Of a stretch of DNA of 64,000 nt, positions 19,513 through 30,384 are shown one piece after another. Position 1 is the first letter of the stretch. Every line of letters begins with the position of its first letter. The stretch is from NCBI GenBank assembly GCA_018136815.1, contig CM030931.1, positions 11,524,612 to 11,588,611 of the forward strand. Direction: 5' to 3'. A program made the translations under genes and the position numbers. Under the pieces are notes generated by a model. It did not search any database. It had not been told where the DNA came from and saw only the letters and a list, made by a program, of their open reading frames with translations. The DNA comes from Isochrysis galbana (Eukaryota > Haptophyta > Isochrysidales > Isochrysidaceae).

Positions 19513-22500
19513 ATGTCTTCCCGATGGGCCGACGTTGCGGAGGAGGACGAAGATGAGCTGCCAGAGCCGCTGCCGCGCACGCCAGGTGCGACCTCTCCCT
19601 TCCTCCCTCCCTCGTTCCCTCCCTCTCTCCCACCTGCCCACCCACCATCCTCCCTCCCTCCTCACCTACCTCCTCTGCTCTGGTTGTCTCCCTTCACTGC
19701 CTTCCTCTCTCCCCTTTCAGCTAGTATGCACACTCTCTCGCCCCACCTTGACCCTCACGTGTGCAAGCATATGCTGAGATGGGCCTCCACCCGCCCACAT
19801 CCATCTCGCGCGCTCCGCCATTGTGCGCGCTCCGCGCCTTGTGGCTATCTTGCCCTTTTGATGCTGCCTATATCGTCCCCGGCCATGCACGCCACCTTCC
19901 TGCTGCCTAGCACTATCGCCATTACTTGCTCACTCCCCGCCCACACAATGTTGCATCCCATAGGCACAGAGGCTGAGCGTGCAAGCTGGAGTAACCCTCC
20001 CATCCCACGCTTCGAGTTGCCGAGTCCTGATGCACGGATCGAGCGGCTCAATACTGATGCGCGCGGGGACTGGCGCGCATCTCGTCCGGCCAGTACCGTG
20101 GAGCCACCCAGACGGGCCGAGTGGCGGCGCGGCCCCACGGAAAGCCACCCCACGGCCTCGGGGGACGTACGGAACGACGTCCGCGGTGTCAGCATGATGC
20201 CTCCTCACGTCAGGATGCACGGGACTGCCCCGCGACAAGGCTCATTCGCATCAGGCTGGTCCGCTCACGGCGGCCCCAGTAACCACGGCGGCCCACCTGC
20301 AAATTGGGCGGGGCCGCCACGCTCCCCTCGCAGCTACCCGCAACCCCACTCGCCCCGGGGTCCGTTGCCACTGTCTTCACACGGCTGGCCACAAGCTCCG
20401 CCTCGTAGCGGTCCACCAATGCCGTCACGTGGGGGTGCACCAACGTCGCCACATGGCGGGATGCAGTTTTCTGCTCCCGACGGGCCGTCCTGGCCTCCCC
20501 ATCGTATGCCGGCTGCGCCGCACCACCCAGCGATCTCACCTCGTCCGCAGCTGTCGTCACCTCACTCATACGGCTTGGAGTCGACGAAGAGCAGCGTGCC
20601 AAGCATGAACTTGCCCGCCCCTGCATCTAAACCCGACCCATTCTGCGGTGCCAAGCCTCGCGTTGAAAGCGTGCAACCTTCTGTTGCGTCGGATCCGAGC
20701 GCAGTACCTTCCGACTCAGCGGCTGCACCTGCCATCAAGAGCAATGTGCCAGCGCCAACGGCGCGAAAGCCCAACCCCTTCGGGGACGCCAAGCCGCGCG
20801 ATGAGAATGTCGTGCTCGAAGCCATCGAGGCACGGCGACAGGCCAGGGAGAAGGAGCACGCCTTGGAAAGGGAGCGCGAGGTGCAGCGCGAGGCCGCCCT
20901 CCGGCGCGAGGCCGCCCTCCAGCGCCAGGCCGCCCTCCAGCGCCAGGCCGCCCTCCAGCGCGAGGCCGCCCTCCAGCGCGAGGCCGCCATGTGGCGCGAG
21001 GCCGCCATGCGGCGCGAGGCCGCCATGCGGCCCGAAGCCGCCATGCAGCGCAAGGAGCCGAGCGAGGCCACGTCGCAGCGCCAGGAGACGCAGCAGCGCG
21101 AGGCCACACAGCAGCGTGAGGCCACGCAGCCGTGCGAGGCCACGCAGCCGCGCGGGGCCATGCCACGCGAGGCCACGCAGCCGTGCGGGGCCATGCCACG
21201 CGAGGCCGCGCCAGGCGAAGCCACTCAGCAGCCGCGCGAGGCGACTCAGCAGCCGCGCGAGGCCACGCAGCAGCCGCGCGAGGCCACGCAGCAGCCGCGC
21301 GAGGCCACGCAGCAGCCGCGCGAGGCCACTCAGCAGCCGCGCGAGGCCGCGCAGCAGCCGCGCGAGGCCGCGCAGCAGCCGCGCGAGGCCGCGCAGCAGC
21401 CGCGCGAGGCCGCGCAGCAGCCGCGCGAGGCCGCGCAGCAGCCGCGCGAGGCCACTCAGCAGCCGCGCGAGGCCGCGCAGCAGCCGCGCGAGGCCGCGCA
21501 GCAGCCGCGCGAGGCCGCGCAGCAGCCGCGCGAGGCCACGCAACAGCCGCGCGAGGCCACGCAACAGCCGCGCGAGGCCGCGCAGCAGCCGCGCGAGGCC
21601 GCGCAACAGCGCGAGGCCGCGCAACAGCGCGAGGCCACGCAGCTCCAGGAGACACAGCAGTACGTGGCCACGCCACCGCAGCTCGAGGATGCACAGACAC
21701 AGCAGCGCCAACCTCAGCAGCGCGAGGCTACACAGCAGCGCGAGGCCGCGCTGCTCCCTGAGAAGGCGTATGAGAAGCCCCAGCGGGTGGAGCAAGAAAA
21801 GCCATCGCTGCAAAGGGAGCAGGCGGCCGCACGCGGAGGTCCCGCCGTCTTGGACCATGGGCGGGCAGCGCAAGCAGAAGAAGATGGGGTGGTGCCTCGT
21901 AGGAGCGCTACCGCTCCTCGCGGCGATGCGGCCCTCAGCCCTCGTCGGACAACTGCGCGCGGCTCCAACCATACCCCACGTCACGATGAGACAAATTTTC
22001 GCAAGGGGCGAGGCGGTCGTGGCAAAGGTTGCCGCGGCGGGTCCCTTGCGTCTCCTCGCGATAAGCTCGCTAGTGGCGGCATCTTTGAGCCCGAGACGGG
22101 TGATACGTCTGATGGGTGCGCTCCCGTGCCGGTGCACGACGCAGCCGCAACCTCTCGAGCTGCTCCTCACAACCGTAGCAGACCCTCGACGAACACCTCT
22201 GCCGGGAGTCCACACGGAGACGGGGCGGCCCAGGATGAAGACGAAGACGCACACGGCGGATATGGACGAGTTGGATGTCGAGGCGGTCACGGGGACGCTG
22301 GCGTCGGTGCTGCCAACGAGAGGGAAGGGAAAGCTAAAGGACGCCCGGGGAAGGCCAAGACGGGCCGAGGTGGTGGCAAGGGCGAGTCCAGCATCCTGGT
22401 CTCGTCGGGTGCCATCGAGGGCAAGGGGAGAGGCAAACGACCTGGTACAGCGGGCTCGCGACGTCCGCATGATCAGGCAGCCACCTCGCCTATTGCAACC

Positions 22501-23208
22501 ACGTGCGAGGATGCCGTTGGAGGTACTCAAGGCGGGCACATCCCTGGCAATCAAGGCGTGCCGGGTCGCACAAGCGCACCGTCTACTAGTGAGCTCGTCG
22601 GCGACGTGTGCCGAGCGCAGACGACGGACCCAGCTAGCAGTCCATCCAGCCAGGTTACGCTCACGCCGTCGTCCCAGCCAGCATCTCTCCCAAAGCGAAA
22701 GGCAAATGCGCCCACGGATCCCGCGCGGGTCAGGTGCATGGCAATATCGCGAACAGTTTCGGCAACAGCGGGAGGCAAGTCAAAGGAGGGTGGCGAGGGA
22801 CACAGTCATGCTACGCTGCACGCCGCGAGCACGCCGCACTCAATAAGCTGTACACTGGCAACCGAGGATGCAAGGGCGCCTCTTGTTCACAAGTTGGCTT
22901 CGAGTCAAGATCCAGTCAACACGGCAAATACCCGCCGCCCGCGCGGGGGATGCCGCAGCGGCAAGGCAACGAACCGGCGGGACGGGCATGCTGGCACGCG
23001 AGATGGCAGGGGCCGCCATGCAGGTCAACATCAAGTCAGTCATACTAGAGAGACGAAGCTACACACAGCGGGGGTCGGCACAGCCGATGCATCCACAGCA
23101 AAGATCCGTGAGGCCACCTTGAAGACCCGTGGAGATGCGAAGGACATCTCCGCGCGGAACGATGTCAAGGTCAACCAGATGCCCTCAAGTGTGGTTGCTG
23201 CCAGCTAA
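19513..23208 (+). CDS. large low-complexity Arg/Glu/Gln/Ala-repeat protein
   Basis: The start is the ATG at 19513 (MSSRWADVAEEDEDELPEPL), an acidic SxWAD opening like that of some RNA-binding or translation-factor proteins; the resemblance is weak. A donor at 19585/19586 (CCAG/GTGCGA) and an acceptor at 19963/19964 (CCATAG/GCACAG) would remove 378 bases and leave about 1105 residues. A second good acceptor lies at 19720, and because the lengths are multiples of three the frame survives either way. After a Pro/Gly/His-rich region come REAALQ-type 6-residue repeats (about 20880-21050), then about 18 tandem PREA(A/T)QQ heptads (21220-21610). A Gly/Arg/Lys-rich tail (GRGGRGKGCRGG) resembles RGG boxes. 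The protein is probably intrinsically disordered and perhaps RNA-binding. The repeat array keeps several other frames open on both strands; this frame was chosen for its start and composition. An intron near 22700 is possible. Confidence 0.6.
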   Translation: MSSRWADVAEEDEDELPEPLPRTPGATSPFLPPSFPPSLPPAHPPSSLPPHLPPLLWLSPFTAFLSPLSASMHTLSPHLDPHVCKHMLRWASTRPHPSRALRHCARSAPCGYLALLMLPISSPAMHATFLLPSTIAITCSLPAHTMLHPIGTEAERASWSNPPIPRFELPSPDARIERLNTDARGDWRASRPASTVEPPRRAEWRRGPTESHPTASGDVRNDVRGVSMMPPHVRMHGTAPRQGSFASGWSAHGGPSNHGGPPANWAGPPRSPRSYPQPHSPRGPLPLSSHGWPQAPPRSGPPMPSRGGAPTSPHGGMQFSAPDGPSWPPHRMPAAPHHPAISPRPQLSSPHSYGLESTKSSVPSMNLPAPASKPDPFCGAKPRVESVQPSVASDPSAVPSDSAAAPAIKSNVPAPTARKPNPFGDAKPRDENVVLEAIEARRQAREKEHALEREREVQREAALRREAALQRQAALQRQAALQREAALQREAAMWREAAMRREAAMRPEAAMQRKEPSEATSQRQETQQREATQQREATQPCEATQPRGAMPREATQPCGAMPREAAPGEATQQPREATQQPREATQQPREATQQPREATQQPREATQQPREAAQQPREAAQQPREAAQQPREAAQQPREAAQQPREATQQPREAAQQPREAAQQPREAAQQPREATQQPREATQQPREAAQQPREAAQQREAAQQREATQLQETQQYVATPPQLEDAQTQQRQPQQREATQQREAALLPEKAYEKPQRVEQEKPSLQREQAAARGGPAVLDHGRAAQAEEDGVVPRRSATAPRGDAALSPRRTTARGSNHTPRHDETNFRKGRGGRGKGCRGGSLASPRDKLASGGIFEPETGDTSDGCAPVPVHDAAATSRAAPHNRSRPSTNTSAGSPHGDGAAQDEDEDAHGGYGRVGCRGGHGDAGVGAANEREGKAKGRPGKAKTGRGGGKGESSILVSSGAIEGKGRGKRPGTAGSRRPHDQAATSPIATTCEDAVGGTQGGHIPGNQGVPGRTSAPSTSELVGDVCRAQTTDPASSPSSQVTLTPSSQPASLPKRKANAPTDPARVRCMAISRTVSATAGGKSKEGGEGHSHATLHAASTPHSISCTLATEDARAPLVHKLASSQDPVNTANTRRPRGGCRSGKATNRRDGHAGTRDGRGRHAGQHQVSHTRETKLHTAGVGTADASTAKIREATLKTRGDAKDISARNDVKVNQMPSSVVAAS
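20880..21610 (+). repeat. coding minisatellites: 18-bp and 21-bp arrays
   Basis: 20880-21050 consists of imperfect 18-bp units (GCCGCCCTCCAGCGCGAG type) encoding REAALQ. 21220-21610 consists of about eighteen 21-bp units (CAGCAGCCGCGCGAGGCCAC type) encoding PREA(A/T)QQ, with A/T alternation caused by GCG versus ACG or ACT. Unit lengths are multiples of three, so copy-number change would keep the frame. Confidence 0.9.
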
Positions 23209-24258
23209 AGGCATGAGGAAATATGCCATTCGAGCTGAGAAGAAGCTCCCTCCATCATAGCATGGCTGTACCACCGTGACTGAGCGATCGGGATGCTTAC
23301 AGCTCGAACGGCGCCCTTCGAACTTGCGACGTCAAGAGATTTTCGCGGAAGGCGTACTACTCGCCCGTCGCCCTTTGCCATGTGGGAGATGGAGTGGACG
23401 GAACTTCCGGCCATGATCCCTCCGGATCGGTCTTGAGCGTGTTGATAGTACGAGATGTTGTCCACGCACCACTCCAATACCATCTCAATCGGCCACGTTG
23501 GCATCCACTACGCAAACCACTTTGCCGTTATCAGATCGCATGAAATCCTGGTGAGACATCCCGGTTAGAGGATCCCATGTGGATATATGAACAGCAAGAT
23601 TATGAGGCCTGGAGATCCAATCCCCCCTCTGCATGTTTAGTGATCACGTTGCTTTCATGTTGGTTTCATGTTGAGAACAAGCGTAAAAGAAGGAGGAAAC
23701 AAATATAGTAATATTGGTGAACTGTGGAGATGAACTGACCCCTGGATCCGGATAAGGCTCCTGAGACTCCATCACTCCATCCTTATTGACAGCCCACGCG
23801 TCAGTGGGCGGCCTATCGACATGGGTAGCGGGTGAAGATACTTGGGAAGACTAAGGCAAGGGTGCAGTGGTAGTGGTAGCGGGAGCGCCAGCGAGGGAGA
23901 GGCAGGGGAGCGGCCAGGGCCCAGCCCCAGCCTCCTCTGCCCCTGAGCATGCCTCCAGGAGTCGCCAGAGGGCAGCTAGAGGCCTGCCGCAGGCGCGCCA
24001 TCGCGCGTGTCGCAGGAGAGTGGAGAGAGAGCGCGGGGAGGGGGGTGGGCGCAAGTGACGCCACGAGGCCGTTCTTGTGGCCCCGCTCACCAAGTGCCAA
24101 GTGGACGCCGCATCACGCACCATATCGCGGCATGCCACCCTCACAACTCGCCACAACTTCACAACGAGGCTGCTCTTCTGGCTTCTGGAGGCGATTAGCC
24201 GATAAAATATCGAAGAAGGCGGCGGCATACGCCCCCATATCCAGCTCACTATCCATTC
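23209..24258. other. intergenic; contains retroposon fragment
   Basis: I see no gene. 23880-24005 is related to 35715-35840 of the short retroposon (CAGCGA-GGAGAGGCAGG, GGCCAGGGCC, CCCCAGCCTC, GCCGCAGGCGCGC). This is an internal fragment without either end. Confidence 0.5.
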
Positions 24259-24535
24259 TGTCGCATTCGCGAATCGACGCTCGTTAGGCTTCTCTCTTCT
24301 CTTCGTCGTTCGGCATATTTATTATTTATTGTTATAATTCTATGCGTTCCCTCGTTCTCGGTCAAAAGCTTCGCTTGGACGCATGGGATCTTGGCGTTGT
24401 GGAGCGCCCTCTCTTTTTCTCTAGAAGAGAAGGGAAGTTTCCCCGCCTTTCTTCCTCCCAGGCGCCTCGCAAATAGGATTAATTTGCTATCTTCCCTGCG
24501 TTTCTTTATCTGCTTCTGGGGGCGCAATCAGACCA
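24259..24535 (+). repeat. interspersed repeat module 1
   Basis: Closely matches 2409-2690: TTCGCGAATCGACGCTCGTT, GTCAAAAGCTTCGCTTGGA, AAGGGAAGTTTCCCC, CTTCTGGGGGC. It ends at 24535 where the sequence becomes AT-rich. Confidence 0.7.
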
Positions 24536-24760
24536 AAATGTCTTATTATATTTGTCATTTTGCTTCTCTAAGTTATGTTCCATGGTAATAAAGTTAATTC
24601 AAGGAAACCTACTTCAAGCGAAGAATGAACATGTCAATGAAATAATTCTTCAAATTGGACATGTTAAGACTCTTGCATCATCAACATATACTAAACATCA
24701 TTTGAATAAGGTGCAGTCCATAACATAACCATAAAAATACCTCAGTGAGCGCTGCAAGTC
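24536..24760 (+). other. AT-rich island with a 48-residue open frame
   Basis: Base composition drops sharply against both flanks. An ATG at 24582 opens a 48-codon frame (MVIKLIQGNLLQAKNEHVNE to HHLNKVQSIT, stop ending at 24728) with a coherent charged/aliphatic composition. I do not recognise it. It could be a fragment of AT-rich foreign, viral or organellar DNA, or chance. Confidence 0.35.
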
Positions 24761-24929
24761 ATACCTCTCCTTTTTTTGAAACAAATTCGTCGCGATGACT
24801 TCGTGGCGCAAACAAGGTGGTCAAACGGCAGCGAGGGCGCCTTCATCGTCGGGATAGACCCTGGTAGGATCGAGATCATCAGCGCAGTTGACGTGAGCAC
24901 CATGGCCTCCATACTAAGGTTGTGAACAT

Positions 24930-25075
24930 GATAGACAGATATCTAGATATTAGGCTATCTACTTCCAAAAAGCACTATCTCTATCTATCAATATAGCCAA
25001 AGGGCACTATCTCTATCTATCAAGATAGCTGTGATGACAAAAGCTATTAACAACCTATTAATAGCCAACACCAAC
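24930..25075. repeat. AT-rich palindromic repeat, inverted relative to 7960-8340
   Basis: Contains GATATCTAGATATTAGGCT, CTACTTCCAAAAAGCACTATC, two CTATCTCTATCTATCAA units and CTATTAATAG. The order is the reverse complement of the 8190-8335 block. Confidence 0.55.
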
Positions 25076-25197
25076 ACACCGAGCGACGAGGCTTACGCGC
25101 GCTGCGCGGTGCTGAAGACATAGCTGGTGGAAGACGGAAGACGGGGGCGTGCTAAATGAAGGGCGCGCTGCGCGCGCGAACCACACACAACAAGCCC

Positions 25198-25490
25198 TCA
25201 CACACAATTCATTCCCGCGAGTAAGCAGTGCTCCAGTGTGCTGCCAGACTGCCCAGCCTTCAAGTCGTCGTGCAACTTCCCGGCTTTGGAGAAGGCGCGT
25301 TCCACGCCAGCTGACGAGGCTGGGCGTCCGAGATATTGGCGGGCCATCTTGGCCAAGTTCGGCAGGACATCTGGAGCGCCTGGGCCCGACGGTCGACGAC
25401 GATCGCGACAACGCCACCAATCCAGCACGTTGATGTCCATGTTCTTCTCAAGAGGGCGAGAGAGGGGTAGATTTCAAGCTCCCGTCCCAT
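25198..25490 (-). pseudogene. hAT transposase C-terminal (dimerisation) fragment
   Basis: The minus strand reads LDWWRC, then LPNLAKMARQYLGRPASSAG, then VERAFSKAGKLHDDL. This is the hATC pattern (WW, P-LAxMAxxYL, P-SSAxVERxFS). Before it, at 25490-25440, GRELEIYPSLALLRR lies in another frame and looks like the expected E-L-xxY segment, so a frameshift lies near 25440. The N-terminal DDE region is gone. The palindromic repeat at 24930-25075 may belong to the same transposon. Confidence 0.8.
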
Positions 25491-25756
25491 ACTAAGTGTA
25501 AACTACGCGCGCGTGCATGAGCACGAGGAGTGTGTCACAGTTGTGAGCGCTCAACGTTCAATGGGCTCGGCGGATGGGTGATTTCGACGAGGTATCGGGG
25601 CGCGGCCTGTCCGATTGTGACGGAGTGGAGGTTATGGATGGGACGGAAGGTAGGCACGAAGACGCCCAAGGTCGGAAGTCGATCGCGGATGCGACAGATT
25701 GGCGTGACCATGCGGGTGGGACCTGTGTATTTGGTATCTGGCGGGGTCTCTCATCA

Positions 25757-26661
25757 TCCTGATGGATCGTCGAAAACGGGCACGCAGCCCGCCCGGTCTC
25801 GACTTGAAGTTGAGCTTTTCAAGCTTTTGCGATTTTTGCGTCTTCTGTCTTTTTTTGATTACGTTTTGTTGTGGGGACGAGGGTGCGATCCGATGGCGAC
25901 AGGCGTGCGAGAGCCTCGGAGCGACAGCGAACGAAGGTAGGCGAGGCAAGGGCATCGTGCGCAAATGCGTGGGAGCCAAACCACGGGGAACCGCGCGACG
26001 ATCCCGACGAGTACCACCACTGCCCAAGGACGAAGACCGCGTGCTGCGGCCGCATCATTGGACCTGCAGGGTTGGCAACAGACGGGCGGGCTGAGACGGG
26101 CAACTGGGAGACATGAGCAATGGGGCCACTGTGCGAGGACGGTGCGAGACGAGGCGAGCGGCGCGGGGCCTGATGATCCGAGCCGGTGGTCTCGGATCCC
26201 ACGGGAGCTTCGATCGCGTGCGACGTCGGCGGGGCTGAGACGGTCTGAGATTGTGATTCTGCAGCCCGCTTTCTCATCTGAGGCTTACGAAGAGGCGGGA
26301 AGGGGTGAGCATCATCATAGGCGGTGACGAGCGACTCGCAGCGGCGAAGCAGTTCGGCTAGCGGCTCCCATGTGGCCGCAGCTTTCGCGTAGCCACGCCA
26401 TTTGACGAGGTACTGTCTGGAATCGCCTCGACCCTTGCGGTCAAGTAGTGCATCCACCAGATACTCGTCAATTTGGACGGGGTCTTCATCTGTGAGGGTA
26501 TAGTAGGGACGGAGGTTAGTCACATGCACCTCCTCGGAGAGGAGGCGATTTTCTTGGTCGCGTAGTCGGTAGCGGCCAGCGCCAAGCGCCTCAGCAATGC
26601 GGTATGGTCCGCTGTAGTGGTAGAGGAGCTTGTTGCGGTGTCCTGGAATCTTGCGAACCAC
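25757..26661 (-). mobile_element. Ty3/gypsy chromovirus-type remnant (integrase end plus chromodomain)
   Basis: A minus-strand frame of 280 codons starts in the C-terminal part of an integrase (HYSGPYRIAEALGAGRYRL, VTNLRPYY). It continues into a chromodomain (YLVDALLDRKGRGDSRQYL, then VKWRGYAKAAATWEPLAEL, with the aromatic/WExxxxL pattern) and a long tail. The 3' segment 25757-25860 recurs inverted at 16230-16325. Only the end of the pol gene is here; gag, protease, reverse transcriptase and LTRs are not. The element is broken, a fossil fragment whose open frame suggests moderate age. Confidence 0.85.
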
Positions 26662-26804
26662 CCTATCACCTGGAGCAAATTGGATAGAATCTGCTCATCG
26701 GGTATCCTCGAACCAAAAGCGGCGGAACCCAACTCGACTCCTTCATCCAACAATACACCGCTCGTTTTGCTTGTAGCGCCCCTAAGCCGCCATCGCTCTT
26801 CTGC

Positions 26805-28190
26805 GGCATGAGCCTCACCAGGGACTACGACAACAAAACAATGACCATCAATCAAGACAACTATATCCAAACCGCATCGAAGAAATTTCTATCAACGTCT
26901 TCTCAACCCTACTCGGTTCCCGTTCGCTCCTCCGATGTTGAGGGATTTATGAAGATGAACGGCGCTAACAACGATGAGGAACGAGCTGCCATGCGCGATA
27001 AGCCATTCTTATCCCTCATGGGATGCATACTTTGGGTTGCTAATTGCACGAGGCCTGACATCTCATTCGTCTCGAGCTTCCTTTGTCAATTTATGCATGA
27101 TCCCAGTCCGTCGAATCATTCCGCCGCCCTCGGCGCGCTAGCCTACCTTCACAACACTAGGCATCTCGGGATTAAATTCAACGGCAACCGTCCGGACATT
27201 GAAGTTTATTCCGACGCATCATGGGGGAGTTCACCGACGCCCTTCGCCGGCCACATCATCAAATACTGCGGTGCCGCTATCTCATACTCCGCTCGCAAAC
27301 TCAAGATCATTCCACAAAGCTCCGCTGAGGCCGAAATCGCCGCCTACACCAATGCTGCTAAAGACCTTCGCTTCGTACTCAATGTTCTCGAGTTTCTCGA
27401 AGCCGAATATAAACTCCCGGCGACAATCTTCTGCGATAATTCAGCTACCGTTGCGTCCATCAAGAACCCTGGCGTAAAAGGACGCACTCGACACTACGAC
27501 AATTGGATCTGGTTTGGTCGCAAACAATATCTCGATCGTGTTTCCATACCGATGTGGATATCGACTGAAGATCAGATCGCTGATATGATGACCAAGGCGC
27601 TTGAGAAGAATAAATTCGTAAAATTTCGCAACCTCGCGCTGGGAGCATCAAATTAATCCAACATCTTGGATTTAACCCCGCATGCCCCATTCTCTGACTT
27701 CATGTTTCATGTCACTTGCTTGGTAATAGCCTCCACTTCATTCAACCTCAACTAGGCAACCAGGTGCTGGGTCACGACGCAGGAATGTTACAGGTTTGGA
27801 TGCCGCCGACTTAGGCGAAGAATTGTTGCTGGCCTATGTCTTTGACGCTTGAGCACATTTCAGCCTCGAAGGTAAGCTTGTACCTTTCTCGGGAATGGCA
27901 ACGATTGGGAGAATCAGGGTTTCGCCTTTGGCGATGGGGGAGCGTCAGAGTTTTATTGTTGTGTTAGTATAACCTTAGTGCTGCGGGACCGTAGTCCTTC
28001 GACGGCAACGGAGCCCCTACCCCGCGATGGGGGTGTGCGCGGTTGGCGCATGGCTCGTCCGGTGTATGTGGCTAGGAATGCTAGCTAACAAGATGTCATA
28101 CGACGCTATAAGTTCTAACGGACGGCGCCATGCGGCGATGCGGTGAGAGAGGGGAGGCTTCAAGCAGATAAACAAAACAAATATCAAAAC
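26805..28190 (+). mobile_element. Ty1/copia remnant: end of reverse transcriptase, RNase H and LTR-like tail
   Basis: An open frame of 282 codons (26808-27656) begins in the last part of a copia reverse transcriptase (TINQDNYIQTASKKFL, CILWVANCTRPDISFV). It runs through RNase H (DIEVYSDASWGSSPTPFAGH, SSAEAEIAAYTNAAKDLRFV, DNSATVASIKNPGVKGRTRH, MMTKALEK). A spacer of about 290 bases ends in a purine tract at 27940 followed by GCGTCAGAGTTTTATTGTTG, a probable 3' LTR start similar to 7690. The 5' two thirds are absent. It abuts the oppositely oriented Ty3/gypsy remnant, so this is a nest of broken elements. Confidence 0.85.
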
Positions 28191-28199
28191 TTTAGGGCT

Positions 28200-29140
28200 A
28201 CTCGTAAAGGTGTTTTCGGGCCGAGCCGAGTGGCGCGCGGATGGCGAATGGCGAGCCGCTCCCCGTTTGGGAGCCCTTCAAGGATGCGATGCTGCGCACG
28301 TGGCAGGTGATGGCGCGGGGCTGCCTAGATGTGGTCCGCTGCTCATTGCGGTGGGTCTGCTCTGTGCGAGAGGGAGAAGGATGGGAGAGTGGGCAGTGGA
28401 GCACTCCGCACCCAAGAGCTCTGAGCGCTCACACTGGATGAATCAGGGAGTCAGAGGTACCCCAACTCCTAAGGCGCGGCAGCGCCAGCGGGCAGGGATG
28501 CCCCAACTCCTAAGGCGTTTCAGCAGGAGCGGGGGCGTCGAGCCATTTGCTGAGATGTATTATGCTTTCCTCACCATAGAATCCAGTGAGATCGCTCTTG
28601 TCTTGGCTGACCTCGCTGAGTTTGCACTGGTGCTGTAGAAATTCATGGTTTGGTACGAGATCGAGTGGGCCAAGCCGTTCGATTGGAATAGCCCCCGAGG
28701 GTACGCTTCCAGTGGCCCTTGCCAAGTTGTCTGCGTGGCAAGACTCGCCAGTGCTAGTCTATTTCATCTTCTCTCGGGGCAAATCCTACTTGATTTGAGA
28801 CCATCTCGGGGCCTTGCTCCCTTGTGCAGATTCTTATGGGCCACAGTCCCTGCGATGATCGGCTTCGTTCTCCTGGCCTTCAGCCTGGACGTCTTCATGC
28901 TCATTTATCACCGAAGACAGGTGGGACTGCAAGTCATCGTGCCCCCTATTAAGACCGCTATAGCTCTGAATACCTTATCATATCCTTTCATCCATCCGAT
29001 TTCAAATGGTTGCTTGATGTCGACAACACTCATTGATACACTTGCTGGCATGCTCGTACAACTTCTTCAGGAGTACAAGGCGAAGGCTAAAGTGGCTGAG
29101 AAGGCGCAGGCCGGTGGCGAGAAAAAGACGGATTGAGTTG
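28200..29140 (+). CDS. hypothetical protein, possibly several exons
   Basis: The best frame is 28645-29136 (163 residues). It has a hydrophobic stretch of about 25 residues (LWATVPAMIGFVLLAFSLDV), then a segment TLIDTLAGMLVQLLQEYKAK and a Lys/Ala-rich end (KVAEKAQAGGEKKTD). A different plus-strand frame just upstream (28586-28798) also looks coding (IGIAPEGTLPVALAKLSAWQ), which suggests an intron between them. I recognise no family. The minus strand over 28510-28725 is also open, so strand is not certain. Confidence 0.35.
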
Positions 29141-30384
29141 ATCACGTTTCATTTGAGTCCAACAATGCGATGGGGTCGCCATCTACACCATGGGTGATAC
29201 ACGGCACGTGACGTCTTGCTCATGTCCAGCCCATGCCATGCTTCAAACGCAACGTGCACGGGCCACAGCACCCGCAACAATGAGGGGGCTACCACGTGTC
29301 GGCAACGTCGCTGGCATGGTAGTACAGTTACCTCCAACGGTGCGCTTCACAGTGCTACCGTACCGTACCGCTTTCTTTCTCTTTCTTTCTTTTTGTGTCG
29401 TTGCTGAGATCTTGACGTTCTTGCAACATTGTGGCGTTCTTGCGCCAATACTATGTCACGGCTAGTCGCTGTTTCAGATCTGACACAGCTATTCGAGATC
29501 ATCTTCTTTTCCCCTCATCACATACGTGACGGAGTTGTGGGAGAGTAAGCGAGACGAGATCGGACCGAGCGCGATCCACGTGTCAGGGATTAAACAAGGC
29601 ACATGCGCGGGCGTGAGCGAGTTCGCTAGAGCGCAATCTTGTGGAGAGCGCTGTACATGCGCGGCTGTGCTGATGTCGCTCATGCATCACCATCAGCGAC
29701 AGCATACACGGCCAGTCGGACGAGGTGACGACGGCTCGTCCAAGGTGTTGTACAGCTGGATTTGAGTGCCTGAGCTCATAAGGAACCGCACGGGATCTAC
29801 TCAAAAATTCTACTAGTAGTTGTACCTCGTCAGCTCCCGCCGAGTAACCATGCACAATCGCGCCGCAAGAACGCACTAGAAGGCGTGAATGCTATTCATT
29901 AACATTACCATTGCACAACTAAGTGCTAAAAATAACGGATAACGGCCGACTACCAACTACGCGGCGAAAACCTGGCGCGGTATGCAGATGCGGAAAAGCC
30001 CGTTTAGCCTTCTCAGCAGTCTTTGAGACCAACTTCTTAACGGTGTTAAACCCGTTACTCTCACTAGTCACTAGCTATAGACTAGCTATAAGATCCGCAA
30101 CGCTTCGTCTGGAAACTAAGTGTGTACTACCTTATACGCTTAGTTCAGTAGGTCAGTAGGTGTTTGTGTGCCGGCCTCGGCCTGGCTTGCTGTAGTTGAT
30201 TGAAGGCTCTTGCAGCTGGTGCTTTCTAGTACCCAGATAGGCGAATGGACGGTGTTGCTTGCCACTTCTTGACATTGTCGATGCCATGGTGCACTTTGCA
30301 CTTTGCAAAGGCGTCGCTTTGCGGCCCCGTTCCAAGATCATAAAATGTGGTTTATGATCTTCGGGCTGAGGCTCGTTGCGGGGG
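29141..30384. other. intergenic, no recognised gene
   Basis: Nothing recognisable. 30115-30146 has CTAAGTGTGTAC and CGCTTAGTT, which resembles the retroposon terminal hairpin only superficially. Confidence 0.4.

Noticed and set aside
20648-22846. Frames of 732 codons (plus) and 612 and 321 codons (minus) across the minisatellite region
   Set aside because: Arg/Ser/Pro or Leu/Gly monotony produced by the repeat in other frames. The 19513 frame has the coherent start and better composition.
30113-30146. Another copy of the retroposon terminal hairpin
   Set aside because: Only short CTAAGT and CTTAGTT pieces match. The loop is longer, and the ATGG box and GC hairpin are missing.
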